From NCBI RefSeq assembly GCF_036173125.1, contig NZ_CP108054.1, positions 2,790,001-2,854,000 on the forward strand: a DNA stretch of 64,000 bases. The letters are read 5' to 3'. The DNA is from Streptomyces sp. NBC_00286. GTDB lineage: Bacteria; Actinomycetota; Actinomycetes; Streptomycetales; Streptomycetaceae. Both the position numbers and the translations under genes were made by a program. The notes below the pieces were generated by a model. It was not told where the DNA came from and made no database searches. It saw only the letters and a list, made by a program, of their open reading frames with translations. Shown one piece after another: positions 18,234 to 27,002 of this stretch; the stretch's first letter is position 1, and each line of letters starts with the position of its first letter.

Positions 18234-18872
18234 ATGCGAGCAGAACGATTCCGACGAGACCGACGACGTCAACGATGCCTTCGTACATGGCTGGCCTTGC
18301 TGTTGGGCCTCACGGTGGCCGCCCTCGGCATCGCCTTACCCGCTGCCGGGGCACCGGCTCCCGGCGGCGCGGACGATCCGGCACCGCCGGGAACCGATCC
18401 CCCGGTCCCGGCTGCCGGCCGCGCTTGGCCTGTTGGGGTACGCCCGCCGGTGACCCGCGGCTGGGTCCCGCCGACGACTGAGTACGGCCGGGGCCACCGC
18501 GGCGTGGACCTCGCGGCACCACCGGGTGCCCCGGTCCGCGCCGTAGCCCCCGGCCGTGTCTCCTTCGCGGGCAGGGTCGCGGGCCGCGGAGTCCTCTCGA
18601 TCGAACTCGACAGCACCGGCGACCCTCCTCTGCGCACCACATACGAACCCGTGCGCGCGACAGCGAAGAAGGGAGACGAGGTAGCCCCGGGCGACATCGT
18701 CGGCGTCGTGGAACCCACGGGCTCCCACTGCCAGGCATCCTGCCTGCACTGGGGCCTACTCCGAGCCGGCACCTACCTGGACCCGCTTTCCTTGCTGCCC
18801 CCAGGGCTACTCCGCCGGGGTCCTTCACGCCTGCTTCCGGTCATCGGCGTACCGGAGGAGCCACCGACGTAG
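18234..18872 (+). CDS. Secreted M23-type peptidoglycan peptidase-like protein with TTA codon
   Basis: 212 residues. A basic N-terminus and hydrophobic segment (about residues 19-40) form a signal peptide ending near LPAAGAPA. A LytM/M23 beta-sheet domain follows: [20 protein letters not shown] holds the HxxxD zinc ligands. The second motif reads SCLHWGL, where active enzymes have HxH, so the first His is Cys. Codon 35, within the signal peptide, is TTA (18336-18338), so synthesis should depend on the bldA tRNA. It diverges from rpsB and lies near whiG, so a role in cell-wall change during development is possible. Confidence 0.85.
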   Translation: MRAERFRRDRRRQRCLRTWLALLLGLTVAALGIALPAAGAPAPGGADDPAPPGTDPPVPAAGRAWPVGVRPPVTRGWVPPTTEYGRGHRGVDLAAPPGAPVRAVAPGRVSFAGRVAGRGVLSIELDSTGDPPLRTTYEPVRATAKKGDEVAPGDIVGVVEPTGSHCQASCLHWGLLRAGTYLDPLSLLPPGLLRRGPSRLLPVIGVPEEPPT

Positions 18873-18882
18873 GGGGAGCAGT

Positions 18883-18963
18883 ACTGACGTGGCTGGGCGT
18901 CGAGTCCAGACTGACGTGGCTGGGTGTCGCGTCCAAACTGGCGTTGCCGGATGTCGCGCCCGG
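18883..18963. repeat. Three 27-bp tandem repeats
   Basis: Copies begin ACTGACGTGG at 18883, ACTGACGTGG at 18910 and ACTGGCGTTG at 18937. The third is more diverged. They lie between the M23-like gene and the convergent TetR gene. Confidence 0.8.
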
Positions 18964-19059
18964 TTGACTGTTTTGCCGCAGGGGCGGAGGGGGAGGGTGG
19001 GAAGCCCGGAAGAGCGAACTCACCCTCCAACCAGCCGAGCCAACCAGCCGAGAAGGCCC

Positions 19060-19641
19060 TCAGCCCCGTACCCCCCGCAACGCCATCTTCACAGCGGCTT
19101 CGGTGATGGCATCCGGGTCCTCGGCCGCGCCCAGCTCGATGCGCCGTACCGCCGCGTCCACGATGCCCTGAAGGAGCATGGCGGCCATACGGGGCTGGTC
19201 GTGGCCCATGTCCCCGAGCGCTTCCACGATCATGGCGACGAGGCCGCCGTGCGCGGCGCGGATCTTTTCTCGTGCTCCCGCGTCGAGTTCGCTCGCGGAG
19301 ATGGCGACAACGGCCCGGTGCCGGCGGTCGCCGACCAGGGCGAGCTGTTGGCGGACATACGCCTCGACCTTGCCCTCGGGCGTCTGGGCCTGCGACATCG
19401 CCGCCTCGACCTCGGCCGCCCATACCGGGAAGTCGACCGCGCAGAGTTCTTCGACCACGGCCGCCCGTGACCGGAAGTACTCATAGACGGAGGACCGCGC
19501 GAGTCCCGTGCGCTCGGCGAGCGCGGGGAACGTCAGCGCCTCAGTCCCACCCTGCGACAGCAGTGATCGGGCCGCGTCCAACAGGGCGGCTCGCTGCATC
19601 GACCGGTGCTCGGCCACGGAGGCCGCTCGAATCCTTGGCAC
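19060..19641 (-). CDS. TetR family transcriptional regulator
   Basis: 193 residues from a GTG. The N-terminal helix-turn-helix (TFPALAERTGLARSSVYEYF, about residues 39-58) is typical of TetR repressors. The C-terminal helical domain has no recognisable ligand signature. It is convergent with the M23-like gene and transcribed in the same direction as whiG across a repeat-rich 280-bp gap. Its target is unknown. Confidence 0.88.
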   Translation of the reverse strand: MPRIRAASVAEHRSMQRAALLDAARSLLSQGGTEALTFPALAERTGLARSSVYEYFRSRAAVVEELCAVDFPVWAAEVEAAMSQAQTPEGKVEAYVRQQLALVGDRRHRAVVAISASELDAGAREKIRAAHGGLVAMIVEALGDMGHDQPRMAAMLLQGIVDAAVRRIELGAAEDPDAITEAAVKMALRGVRG

Positions 19642-19724
19642 GCCTCCACTTTACGGATGGACCACCCGCGACGGGAGTGGCTCCGCATGACGGGGTCTGA
19701 TCAGGACCTCTCGGCCCGGACGGT

Positions 19725-19835
19725 CCGAGACGCCCCGACCGAGACGATCCTTGACCAAGACGTCGTCCCAACCATGAGGATTCCCGGACCGAGACGACGG
19801 CCCGACCGAGAGGATCCCCGATCGAGACGACGCCT
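19725..19835. repeat. Degenerate GACCGAGACGAC repeats
   Basis: About seven imperfect 14-18-bp units containing GACCGAGACG or variants fill the gap between the TetR gene start and the whiG stop. The rest of this 280-bp gap shows no gene. Confidence 0.6.
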
Positions 19836-19920
19836 CGGCCCAAGGCAGCGGAGAGGGGCAGAAGGCCCGAGCTGGCCAAGCCAGCGGAAGTCGGCGGCTG
19901 TCAGCCACCGTCACCAGCAG

Positions 19921-20757
19921 TCAGCGTCCGAAGCTCGCCAGCTTCGCCCGTAGCTGGAGCACCGACTTCGTGTGAATCTGGCTGACCCGGCTCTCCGTCA
20001 CCCCGAGCACGTTGCCGATCTCGGCAAGTGTGAGGCCCTCGTAGTAGTACAGCGTGACCACGGTCTTCTCGCGCTCGGGCAGCGTGTTGATGGCCCGTGC
20101 GAGAAATCGCCGCAGCTCGCGGTCCTCGGCGACCTCCACGGGGTTGTCGGCCGCGGTGTCCTCGAGCGTGTCCATCAGGCTCAGCCGGTCGCCGCTCTCG
20201 CCTCCGGCGTGCAGCAGCTCCTCCAGGGCGACCACGTTCGCCAGCGACAACTGGCTGAAGACGGCGTGGAGTTCATCGACCCCGATGCCCAATTCGTCGG
20301 CCACCTCGCCCTCCGAGGGGCTGCGCCGCAGCCGGGCCTCCAGCGTCGCGTAGGCCCGCTCGACGTTGCGCGCCTTCTGCCGCACGGATCGCGGAATCCA
20401 GTCCAGGGCCCGCAGTTCGTCGATCATCGCGCCCCGGATCCGGGTGATCGCGTACGTCTCGAACTTGATCTCCCGCTCGATGTCGAACTTCTCGATCGCA
20501 TCGATCAGCCCGAACACCCCGGACGAGACGAAGTCCGCCTGCTCCACATTCGGCGGCAGCCCCACACTCACCCGGCCCGCGACGTACTTGACCAACGGCG
20601 AGTAGTGCAGGATCAGCTGCTCGCGCAACCGCTCGTCGCCCGTTGCCTTGTACGACCTCCACAACTCGTCGAGCGTCGAGGGCGCGGGCGGCCGCACGTC
20701 GCCGTGGGCAGCGGGGGGAACAGCCGCCCGGTCAGACCCGGAGGTGTGCTGGGGCAT
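19921..20757 (-). CDS. whiG: Sporulation RNA polymerase sigma factor WhiG
   Basis: Sigma-28/FliA-type factor that commits aerial hyphae to sporulation. 278 residues from the ATG at 20757 ([13 protein letters not shown]). Region 2 includes [37 protein letters not shown] and [18 protein letters not shown]; region 4 has [20 protein letters not shown] and [20 protein letters not shown]. In S. venezuelae and S. coelicolor it drives whiH and whiI and is held inactive by RsiG with cyclic-di-GMP. Its upstream region here is full of short repeats. Confidence 0.95.
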   Translation of the reverse strand: MPQHTSGSDRAAVPPAAHGDVRPPAPSTLDELWRSYKATGDERLREQLILHYSPLVKYVAGRVSVGLPPNVEQADFVSSGVFGLIDAIEKFDIEREIKFETYAITRIRGAMIDELRALDWIPRSVRQKARNVERAYATLEARLRRSPSEGEVADELGIGVDELHAVFSQLSLANVVALEELLHAGGESGDRLSLMDTLEDTAADNPVEVAEDRELRRFLARAINTLPEREKTVVTLYYYEGLTLAEIGNVLGVTESRVSQIHTKSVLQLRAKLASFGR

Positions 20758-20823
20758 TCGTCGTCTTGTGCCGTTCTGCCGTGAACAGGGGGTGCCTGAG
20801 TGAGCTGTCGGTCCGAGGTCGAG

Positions 20824-20909
20824 GTGCTTGGCTGGGTTGCTTGGCTGGGTTGCTTGGCTGGCTCGGTTGTTTGGGTTGCTTGGCTGGGTTACTTGTTTCG
20901 GTTGCTTGT
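20824..20909. repeat. GGTTGCTTGGCTG-type tandem repeats upstream of whiG
   Basis: About seven imperfect 10-14-bp copies of TTGCTTGGCTGG lie 70-150 bp upstream of the whiG start, within the 350-bp stretch 20758-21107, which holds no convincing gene. They fall where the whiG promoter should be. Confidence 0.65.
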
Positions 20910-21107
20910 CGCAGTCGGAATCCCCGTGAGCGTAGCGTGACTGGAGAGTCGCAGTGAGCGAAGAGCGGGGGATCCACCATGCGCAGATACGTTCCGCTGG
21001 GCGCCCCACAGGGTCACGTCCGTCGCCGTACGTGACCGTCGCAAGGCGCCAACTGCGGGAACTGCCAGGGACATCGGGGTGTCGCCCGGACGGGGGAACA
21101 CGCTGGG

Positions 21108-22403
21108 TCAGCATCGCCCCCGATCCAGGTGGACGGGGATCATCGCCTCGCGTGTCAACTTCCAGCCGTCGCCGTGTCGTTCGACGTAGCCAAGTGACCG
21201 GAGTTCGTACAGCTTCCCGACCGCGTCGTCCTGCGTCGTCCCGGCGCCCCTGGCGATCTCCTCGGCCGACGCGATCCTTCGGGCGGGCAGCGCGGCAAGC
21301 ACTCGGCGAGCGTCCGGGTCCAGGAGGTCCCGCGGGAGTACCGGCCCGCGCCGGTCCGGCGCCAGGTCACCCATGTCGCCGACCAGCTCGGCGATCTCGG
21401 CGGCGTCGGTGACGAGCACCGCGTCGCCACGCAGCAGTTCGTGCACACCGGCCGAGAGCCCGCTGGTGGCGGGGCCCGGCACTCCTATGGTGTAGCGCCC
21501 CAAGCGCTGTGCGGCGCGCGCGGTCACGAGTGCGCCGCTGCGGTAGGCGGCCTCGACGACCACCGTGCCGCGGGTCAGCGCCGCGATGACCCTGTTGCGG
21601 AGGATGAATCTGCTCGGCGTTGGGTGATCGCCGGGTGGCAACTCTCCGATGACCAGGCCCTGTTCCGCGATCCTGGTGATCAACTGGGTGTGTCCGCGCG
21701 GGTACGGCTGGTCGACCCCGCAGGCGAGCACGGCGACGGTGGCTCCGCCGGCCCCGAGGGCACCGCGATGCGCCGCACCGTCGACTCCGTACGCGCCTCC
21801 GGACACCACGACCCAACCCCGCTCCGCGAGCCCCGCGCCGAGGATGGCTGCCATATGGGCGCCGTACTCGGTGCAGGCCCGGGCGCCCACGACCGCGACG
21901 GAGCGCAATGCCCATATCCGCAGATTGGGCCGCCCTCGTACCCATAGTCCGATGGGCCGCGCGTCCCCCAGGTCGTCGAGCTGCGCCGACCACTCGGGGT
22001 CGCCGGGACATACGAACCGCATCCCGGCGTCGCGCGCGGCCGCCAGGTCCCGCTCCGGATCCGTCTGCTGGGCTCTGGCTCGCAGGCCCGCCCACCGTTT
22101 GTCCGTCACCCCCGGCAGCTGTTCTCCGCGTCCAAAGAGGCGCCGCACCACCTCGCCGGCCCCGAGTTGCCGGAGCCAGCGCCCGCAGACCTCGTCCCCA
22201 GGTTCGATGACGCGCGCGAGAAAAACCCGGTGCAGCCGCTCGTCGCCCGCGCTCACCCGCTCGCCATCTCCGTTCACCTGCTCATCCCCACCGCTCACGC
22301 GCTCATCGCCCCCTCTCAGGCGCCCATCGCCACCGCTGACGCGCTCTTCACCCACGCTCACGCGTCCTTCGCCCCAGCTCACGCGCTCATTGCCTCCGCT
22401 CAC
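21108..22403 (-). CDS. dprA: DNA-processing protein DprA with expanded N-terminal repeat
   Basis: Loads RecA on incoming single-stranded DNA during transformation or related DNA uptake. 431 residues. The Rossmann-like DprA core is clear: [54 protein letters not shown]-like [11 protein letters not shown], and [15 protein letters not shown] winged-helix-like C-terminus follows ([20 protein letters not shown]). The GTG overlaps the yifB stop (GTGA), supporting this start. Residues 2-57 are eight heptapeptide repeats. The IS in yifB just upstream may cut its transcription. Confidence 0.92.
   Translation of the reverse strand: MSGGNERVSWGEGRVSVGEERVSGGDGRLRGGDERVSGGDEQVNGDGERVSAGDERLHRVFLARVIEPGDEVCGRWLRQLGAGEVVRRLFGRGEQLPGVTDKRWAGLRARAQQTDPERDLAAARDAGMRFVCPGDPEWSAQLDDLGDARPIGLWVRGRPNLRIWALRSVAVVGARACTEYGAHMAAILGAGLAERGWVVVSGGAYGVDGAAHRGALGAGGATVAVLACGVDQPYPRGHTQLITRIAEQGLVIGELPPGDHPTPSRFILRNRVIAALTRGTVVVEAAYRSGALVTARAAQRLGRYTIGVPGPATSGLSAGVHELLRGDAVLVTDAAEIAELVGDMGDLAPDRRGPVLPRDLLDPDARRVLAALPARRIASAEEIARGAGTTQDDAVGKLYELRSLGYVERHGDGWKLTREAMIPVHLDRGRC
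22233..22400 (-). repeat. Eight 21-bp coding repeats at the 5' end of dprA
   Basis: Codons 2-57 read as seven-residue units close to [63 protein letters not shown]. The frame is preserved, and the usual DprA sequence resumes at [13 protein letters not shown]. Confidence 0.85.
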
Positions 22404-22676
22404 GACATCGCTCCGATCGCCATCGGCACCCCCTGCGGCACACCGGTGCGCAGTTGCAGGGCGAGGGCGACATCCGTGGCGTCAGGCCGGTCGTGGCCGA
22501 CGAGGTCCGCGATGGTCCAGGCGACGCGCAGTACGCGATCGAGGCCGCGGGCGGTGAGGAGGCCGCGCTCCAGGCTTCGTTCGGCGTCGTCCATGGCGCC
22601 GATCGACGCATACCACCGGCTGCGCAGCTCGCTTCCCGGGACCTCGCTGTTCGTCCGCCATGGTGTGCCTTTGAGA
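22400..22676 (-). pseudogene. yifB/comM-like gene, 3' fragment separated by the IS
   Basis: The remaining C-terminal part of the Mg-chelatase-like ATPase. Joined across the target duplication to 24194, it reads on in frame through TPWRTNSEVPGSEL, SIGAMDDAERSLERGLL and GLDRVLRVAWTIADLVGHDR to a TGA whose bases overlap the dprA GTG. An internal ATG at 22594 could start an orphan 64-residue peptide, but there is no evidence that it is made. Confidence 0.85.
22667..22676. repeat. Target-site duplication, left copy (GCCTTTGAGA)
   Basis: The ten bases GCCTTTGAGA flank the IS on the left and recur at 24194-24203 on the right. Removing the IS and one copy restores the yifB reading frame. Confidence 0.9.
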
Positions 22677-24193
22677 CAAGGCCATGAAGTTATGGTTCAG
22701 CGGCTGGTGGCAAGGGGTGCTTGATCTGGCGGAACGCAGAGTGCAGGAAGCGGAGCCCCGGTAGAACTGACAGTCGACCAAGACATGTCGTTCACAAAGA
22801 CCGGAGGCTCCGCTGTCCGTGCAGTGTGTCATCACCCGCGAGATCGCGGTAGCCGAGGGCCTCTACGCGCCAGGCCATCTGGGCGAGCTGACCCAGATCG
22901 TGCCGTTCGAGATGGTCGATACGGTGCTCGCCGAGTGCGGGGCCGTTCAGCGTCGGCTGCGCAAGCTGCCTGCCCGCGTCGTCGTCTACCTGCTGCTGGC
23001 CGCCGCGTTGTTCGAGGACTGCGGCTACCGCGCCGTGTGGGGCAAGCTGACTGCCGCGTTGGATGCGCTGCCGCTGCCGAGTGTCACGGCAACAGCCCTG
23101 TGGCATGCCCGCTGCCGCCTGGGACCCCGCCCGCTGCAGGCCCTGTTCGACCTCCTGCGCGGCCCGGCGAGCACGATCGGTACCACCGGGGCACGCTGGG
23201 CCCACCTGCTGGTCGTCGCCATCGACGGCACCTACCTCGACGTCCCCGACAGCCCCCACACCCGCGCCTGCCTGGGCAAGGGGTCCAACCGGTTCAACAC
23301 CGCCGGCTACCCGCAGATCTGCCTGACCGCCCTGGTCGCCTGCGGCACCCGCGCCGTCCTGGACGCGGCCTTCGGACCACGCAGCACCGGCGAGACCACC
23401 TACGGCCGGCGCCTGCTGCGCTCCCTGACACCCGGAATGATCGTGCTGCTGGACCGCGGCTTCAGCGGCAACGCCTTCCTTGAGCACACCGCCGCCACCG
23501 GAGCCGACTTCCTGGCCCGCCTGACCGCCACCCGCAAACCGCCCCTCCTGCGGCGCCTGCCGGACGGCTCCTTCCTCTCCCGCATCGCCACCGTCGACGT
23601 CCGCATCATCGAATGCGAGATCACCATCACCACCACCGCCGGACGCCACACCGGCGTCTACCGTCTGGCGACCACCCTGCTCGACCACCGCACCCATCCC
23701 GCGTTCGAGCTGGTCAAGCTCTACCACGAACGCTGGGAAGTGGAGTCCGCCTACTTCGCGATCAAGAAATCCATGCTCGGCCGCCGGGTCCTGCGCGCCC
23801 GCACCATGCCCGGCATCGCCCAGGAGGTCTACGCCCTGCTCACCGTCTACCAGGCCATCAGGACCGCCATCGCCGACGCCACCGGCACCGTCCCCGGCAC
23901 CGACCCAGACCGCGCAAGCTTCTCCGCCGCCCTCCAAGCCGCCCGCGACCAGGTCGTCCAGGCCGCGAACGTGATCGCCGGCACCACCATCGACCTCGTC
24001 GGCGCCATCGGCCACGCGGTCCTGAACCAGCTCATGCCCGCCCGCCGCCTGCGCGTCAGCCCCCGCGCCGTCAAACGCCCCCTGTCCCGCTACGCCTATA
24101 AAAGTCTCCGCGTCGACCGACGCACCTACAAGGCCACCATCAGCATCGACATCCTCTCGACAACAGCCATCAGCCCATAACTTCATGGCCTTG
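22677..24193 (+). mobile_element. IS4-family insertion sequence, 1517 bp, intact
   Basis: The ends are perfect 19-bp inverted repeats: CAAGGCCATGAAGTTATGG at 22677-22695 and its complement at 24175-24193. A 10-bp direct repeat flanks them, in the range known for IS4 elements. One full-length transposase lies inside. Identical ends, an exact target duplication and an intact gene point to a recent insertion. It lies against the direction of yifB-dprA. Confidence 0.93.
22819..24180 (+). CDS. IS4-family transposase
   Basis: 453-residue DDE transposase. The first catalytic Asp is in VVAIDGTYLDVPD and the second in VLLDRGFSGNAF. The YREK signature (Y-2-R-3-E-6-K) is exact in YHERWEVESAYFAIK, carrying the catalytic Glu. 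It starts with a GTG 11 bases after GGAGG and runs into the right terminal repeat. All catalytic residues are present, so it should be active. Confidence 0.93.
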   Translation: MQCVITREIAVAEGLYAPGHLGELTQIVPFEMVDTVLAECGAVQRRLRKLPARVVVYLLLAAALFEDCGYRAVWGKLTAALDALPLPSVTATALWHARCRLGPRPLQALFDLLRGPASTIGTTGARWAHLLVVAIDGTYLDVPDSPHTRACLGKGSNRFNTAGYPQICLTALVACGTRAVLDAAFGPRSTGETTYGRRLLRSLTPGMIVLLDRGFSGNAFLEHTAATGADFLARLTATRKPPLLRRLPDGSFLSRIATVDVRIIECEITITTTAGRHTGVYRLATTLLDHRTHPAFELVKLYHERWEVESAYFAIKKSMLGRRVLRARTMPGIAQEVYALLTVYQAIRTAIADATGTVPGTDPDRASFSAALQAARDQVVQAANVIAGTTIDLVGAIGHAVLNQLMPARRLRVSPRAVKRPLSRYAYKSLRVDRRTYKATISIDILSTTAISP

Positions 24194-25552
24194 GCCTTTG
24201 AGACGGGCCGCCGAGCGCTCCCTGGCCGCTCGTACCCGGTCGGCGACCGTCGAGGTGGGTTCGCCCCGCAGACCGGCGTCGGTCAGCTCCGAGCGCGTGA
24301 CGCGGTCCACCTCGACCCTGAGGTCGACCCGGTCGAGCAGCGGACCGGAGAGCCGGGCCTGGTAGCGGCGGATCATCAGAGTGGAGCACTCGCAGGCGTT
24401 GCCCGTCTGCGAGAAGCGGCCACAGGGGCACGGATTGGCCGCGAGCACCATCAGGAATCTCGCCGGGAAGCGCACGACACCTGCGGTGCGCGCGATCACA
24501 ACGTGTCCCGCCTCCAAAGGCTGGCGCAGCGCGTCCAGCGCCCGGCTGCTGAACTCCGGGGTTTCGTCGAGAAAAAGAACCCCACGGTGAGACAACGACA
24601 CCGCGCCGGGTCGTGCGATTCCCTGGCCGCCACCGACCAGCGCTTGCATCGTGGCCGAGTGGTGGGGCGCGCAGTAGGGCGGGGTGTCGATGAGGGGCTT
24701 TCCCGGAGGAAGCAGGCCCGCGACGGAATGGACCGCCGTGACTTCCAGCGACTCCTGCCTGTCGAGTGGCGGCAGGATGGCCGGCAGCCGCTCGGCGAGC
24801 ATCGTCTTGCCGGCACCCGGCGGACCTTCCAGGAAAAGATGGTGACCTCCGGCGGCGGCGACCTGCACCGCTGTCCGCGCCGAACGCTGGCCGACGACAT
24901 CGGCGAGGTCATGGCCATGGTCGTGCTGTGCGGCGCCCATGCTGTGCATCCCGGAAGCTGCACGGGTGCCCGGCATGCGCAAGCCCGCGAGGAGCGGGTC
25001 GGGGCGGCCCGGTTCGTCCGGTTCCTCTTCGGGCACCGGCTCGTCGGTGAGGACGGCGATCAGCTGGCGCAGGCTACGGACGCCGAGCACCGAGACGCCG
25101 GGCACCAGCGAGGCCTCGGCAGCGGCGCACTCGGGTACCACCACCTGTTCGTATCCGGCGTCGGCCGCGGCGAGCACCGCGGGCAGTACGCCCCGTACCG
25201 GCCGCACCCGGCCGTCCAGGCCGAGCTCCCCGATCATCACGATGTCGGGGAGGACCCGGGGGTCGATCCGCTCGGAGGCTCCCAGTACGGCGCAAGCAAC
25301 AGCAAGATCAAAACCGCTGCCGCCCTTCGGCACCGAGGCGGGGCTGAGCCCCACGGTGAGCTTCTTCTGGGGCCATTCGCCGCCGGAGTTGACGACGGCC
25401 GCTCTGACTCGGTCCCTGCTCTCGCTCAGGCTCTTGTCGGGCAGTCCGACCAGAGTGAAGGCCGCGATCCCCGGTTCCAGGTCCGCCTGGACCTCGACGA
25501 CGACGCCCTCTACGCCGACCAGCGCCACTGAGCACGTACGGGCGAAACCCAT
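24170..25552 (-). pseudogene. yifB/comM-like Mg-chelatase family ATPase, 5' part, truncated by IS
   Basis: First 453 residues of the gene plus seven IS-derived residues (QGHEVMG). The N-terminal Lon-like domain begins [16 protein letters not shown]. The AAA+ module has Walker A GPPGAGKTML, Walker B VLFLDETPEF and the CPCG cysteine segment. Family members (ComM in naturally transformable bacteria) act as hexameric branch-migration helicases. The IS removes the last about 90 residues of the helicase module, so function is probably lost. The ATG overlaps the yraN stop (TGATG). Confidence 0.9.
24194..24203. repeat. Target-site duplication, right copy (GCCTTTGAGA)
   Basis: Second copy of the 10-bp duplication. 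It encodes part of the RLKG segment of the yifB-like protein. Confidence 0.9.
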
Positions 25553-25923
25553 CAGGCCGCCCCCCGTACATGCTCGACGACGGGCGCGCCGCGGTCGGGG
25601 AGAAGAACGCCGACGACATCGATCCGTACGCCGCCTGGTGGCGCTCCTCCGTGTTCCTGCACCCAGCGCTCGGCCAGTCCCCGCAGCCGCTCCGCCTTGA
25701 GGGGCGTGATGCCGGCCATCGGGTGCTCGAAGGCACCGGCCCGGCGGGTTTTGACCTCGCAGACGACGACCGCGTCGCCGTCCCGGGCCACGATGTCGAT
25801 CTCACCGGTCCTGCCACAGCGCCAGTTGCGCTCCAGGACCGTCATCCCGGCCTCGCCCAACCGCCGCGCGGCCAGGTCCTCGCCGTACTTGCCGAGTGCG
25901 CCTCGTGCAGTGCGTGCGTTCAT
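25552..25923 (-). CDS. YraN/UPF0102 family endonuclease-like protein
   Basis: 123 residues with a restriction-endonuclease-like fold. The conserved elements are [17 protein letters not shown], the [10 protein letters not shown] strand with its catalytic-type Asp, and [11 protein letters not shown] with the ExK pair. In actinobacteria it sits directly before yifB and dprA, and the set is thought to act in DNA uptake or recombination. Here it is the only member of the set upstream of the IS. The function is not established. Confidence 0.88.
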   Translation of the reverse strand: MNARTARGALGKYGEDLAARRLGEAGMTVLERNWRCGRTGEIDIVARDGDAVVVCEVKTRRAGAFEHPMAGITPLKAERLRGLAERWVQEHGGAPPGGVRIDVVGVLLPDRGAPVVEHVRGAA

Positions 25924-26027
25924 GTCGGCACCACCTCCGGCGCCAACGATGAGGGCAGCTCAGCAAGCTATTGGATCTTGGTGGACAAGTCTGGGCTTGT
26001 GGATAAGACGGCCACTCTTGTGAGTGA

Positions 26028-26073
26028 TCAGCGACCGTCGGTACCTCCGGTCAGCGGCCGTCGGCACCTCCGG
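26028..26073. repeat. Two 23-bp direct repeats
   Basis: TCAGCGACCGTCGGTACCTC begins unit one at 26028 and a near-identical copy follows at 26051. They lie in the 175-bp gap between yraN and the DUF2469 gene, where I see no gene. Confidence 0.6.
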
Positions 26074-26098
26074 ATCACCGGCCGCCAGCAGCTGCGAA

Positions 26099-26407
26099 TC
26101 AGCTGCTCGGCAGCTCGAGGTCGCTCTTGTTCAGCTCCTCAATGTTCACGTCCTTGAACGTGAGTACTCGGACCTGCTTCACGAATCGAGCAGGCCGGTA
26201 CATGTCCCACACCCAGGCGTCCGCCATGGACACCTCGAAGAACACTTCACCCTGAACCGAGTGAACCTGCATTTCATAGTCGTTCGTGAGGTAGAAGCGC
26301 CGCTCGGTCTCGATCACGTATTTGAACAGACCGACGACGTCGCGGTACTCCCGGTAGAGCTTCAGCTCCATCTCGGTCTCGTACTTCTCGAGGTCCTCGG
26401 CGCTCAT
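26099..26407 (-). CDS. DUF2469 domain-containing protein
   Basis: 102-residue actinobacterial protein of unknown function, rich in acidic and aromatic residues (MSAEDLEKYETEMELKLYRE, then FKYVIETERRFYL and DAWVWDMYRPARFV). No membrane segment or catalytic motif is visible. It is usually found beside signal peptidase and NUDIX genes, as here. The function is not known. Confidence 0.9.
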   Translation of the reverse strand: MSAEDLEKYETEMELKLYREYRDVVGLFKYVIETERRFYLTNDYEMQVHSVQGEVFFEVSMADAWVWDMYRPARFVKQVRVLTFKDVNIEELNKSDLELPSS

Positions 26408-26462
26408 GGCATGTTCCCCTTCAGCCGTGCGTCCCCCTATTGTGCGCCAGCCCCGCGAGCCC

Positions 26463-27002
26463 CTAGACGATTTCGGTGTCCAGGATCTCGGGCCTGGCCG
26501 GGGGACCCTCGTCGAGCAGCCTGCTCAGCAGCCCGGCGAGTCTGGTCGGATACACCGTCTCATGTGCCTGGAGTAGTTCCTGGCACGTCCACCAGCGTGC
26601 TCCTGCGACACTGCGTCGTTCCAGCTCGGTCAGACCGAGGGCCTCGGTGGCCGTCTGAGACGTACGGGCCAGGAAATACCATTCGTCCTGGTCCCAGCGG
26701 CGTCCTGCGAACGGGAACGAGCATGTCCGCCGCCAGAGCACCGGACCGAGCTCGACGTCGGTGATGCCGGTCTCCTCCGCGAGTTCCCGCAATGCGGCTT
26801 CCTCGCGCGTCTCCTCGCCTTCCACGCCGCCGCCCGGGGTGAACCACCAGTCGTCCGACGGATCCTCGGGCTCATGGCCGTGCAGCAGCAGGATGCGGTC
26901 CCGCGGATCGAGAAGCACCACCCGCGCGACCTTCCGCAGCTCACCGAGTCCCTCCCGCCCCTTGGGAGGCTCACCGAGATCCTGAGGCGCGTCAGCCGGC
27001 AA
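26463..27002 (-). CDS. NUDIX hydrolase (TTG start)
   Basis: 179 residues. The Nudix box GGGVEGEETREEAALRELAE followed by ETGIT matches GX5EX7REUXEEXGU, so a nucleoside-diphosphate-linked substrate should be cleaved with a metal. The best start is TTG at 27002, preceded by AAGGAG seven bases away; the next GTGs would remove the first strand. It overlaps the sipZ stop by 11 bases, so it is cotranscribed with the signal peptidases. Substrate unknown. Confidence 0.85.
   Translation of the reverse strand: MPADAPQDLGEPPKGREGLGELRKVARVVLLDPRDRILLLHGHEPEDPSDDWWFTPGGGVEGEETREEAALRELAEETGITDVELGPVLWRRTCSFPFAGRRWDQDEWYFLARTSQTATEALGLTELERRSVAGARWWTCQELLQAHETVYPTRLAGLLSRLLDEGPPARPEILDTEIV

Noticed and set aside
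18883..18963. Integration attachment site
   Set aside because: Three tandem copies without an adjacent tRNA gene or integrase; better described as a tandem repeat.
22233..22400. CRISPR-like array
   Set aside because: Units are 21 bp, contiguous, without unique spacers, and encode in-frame heptapeptides of DprA.
22792..24186. 464-residue minus-strand frame opposite the transposase
   Set aside because: Shadow of the IS4 transposase, which carries all catalytic motifs on the plus strand.
24170..24193. Natural C-terminus of the yifB-like protein (QGHEVMG)
   Set aside because: These residues come from the IS terminal repeat; the true continuation lies at 22676 and below.
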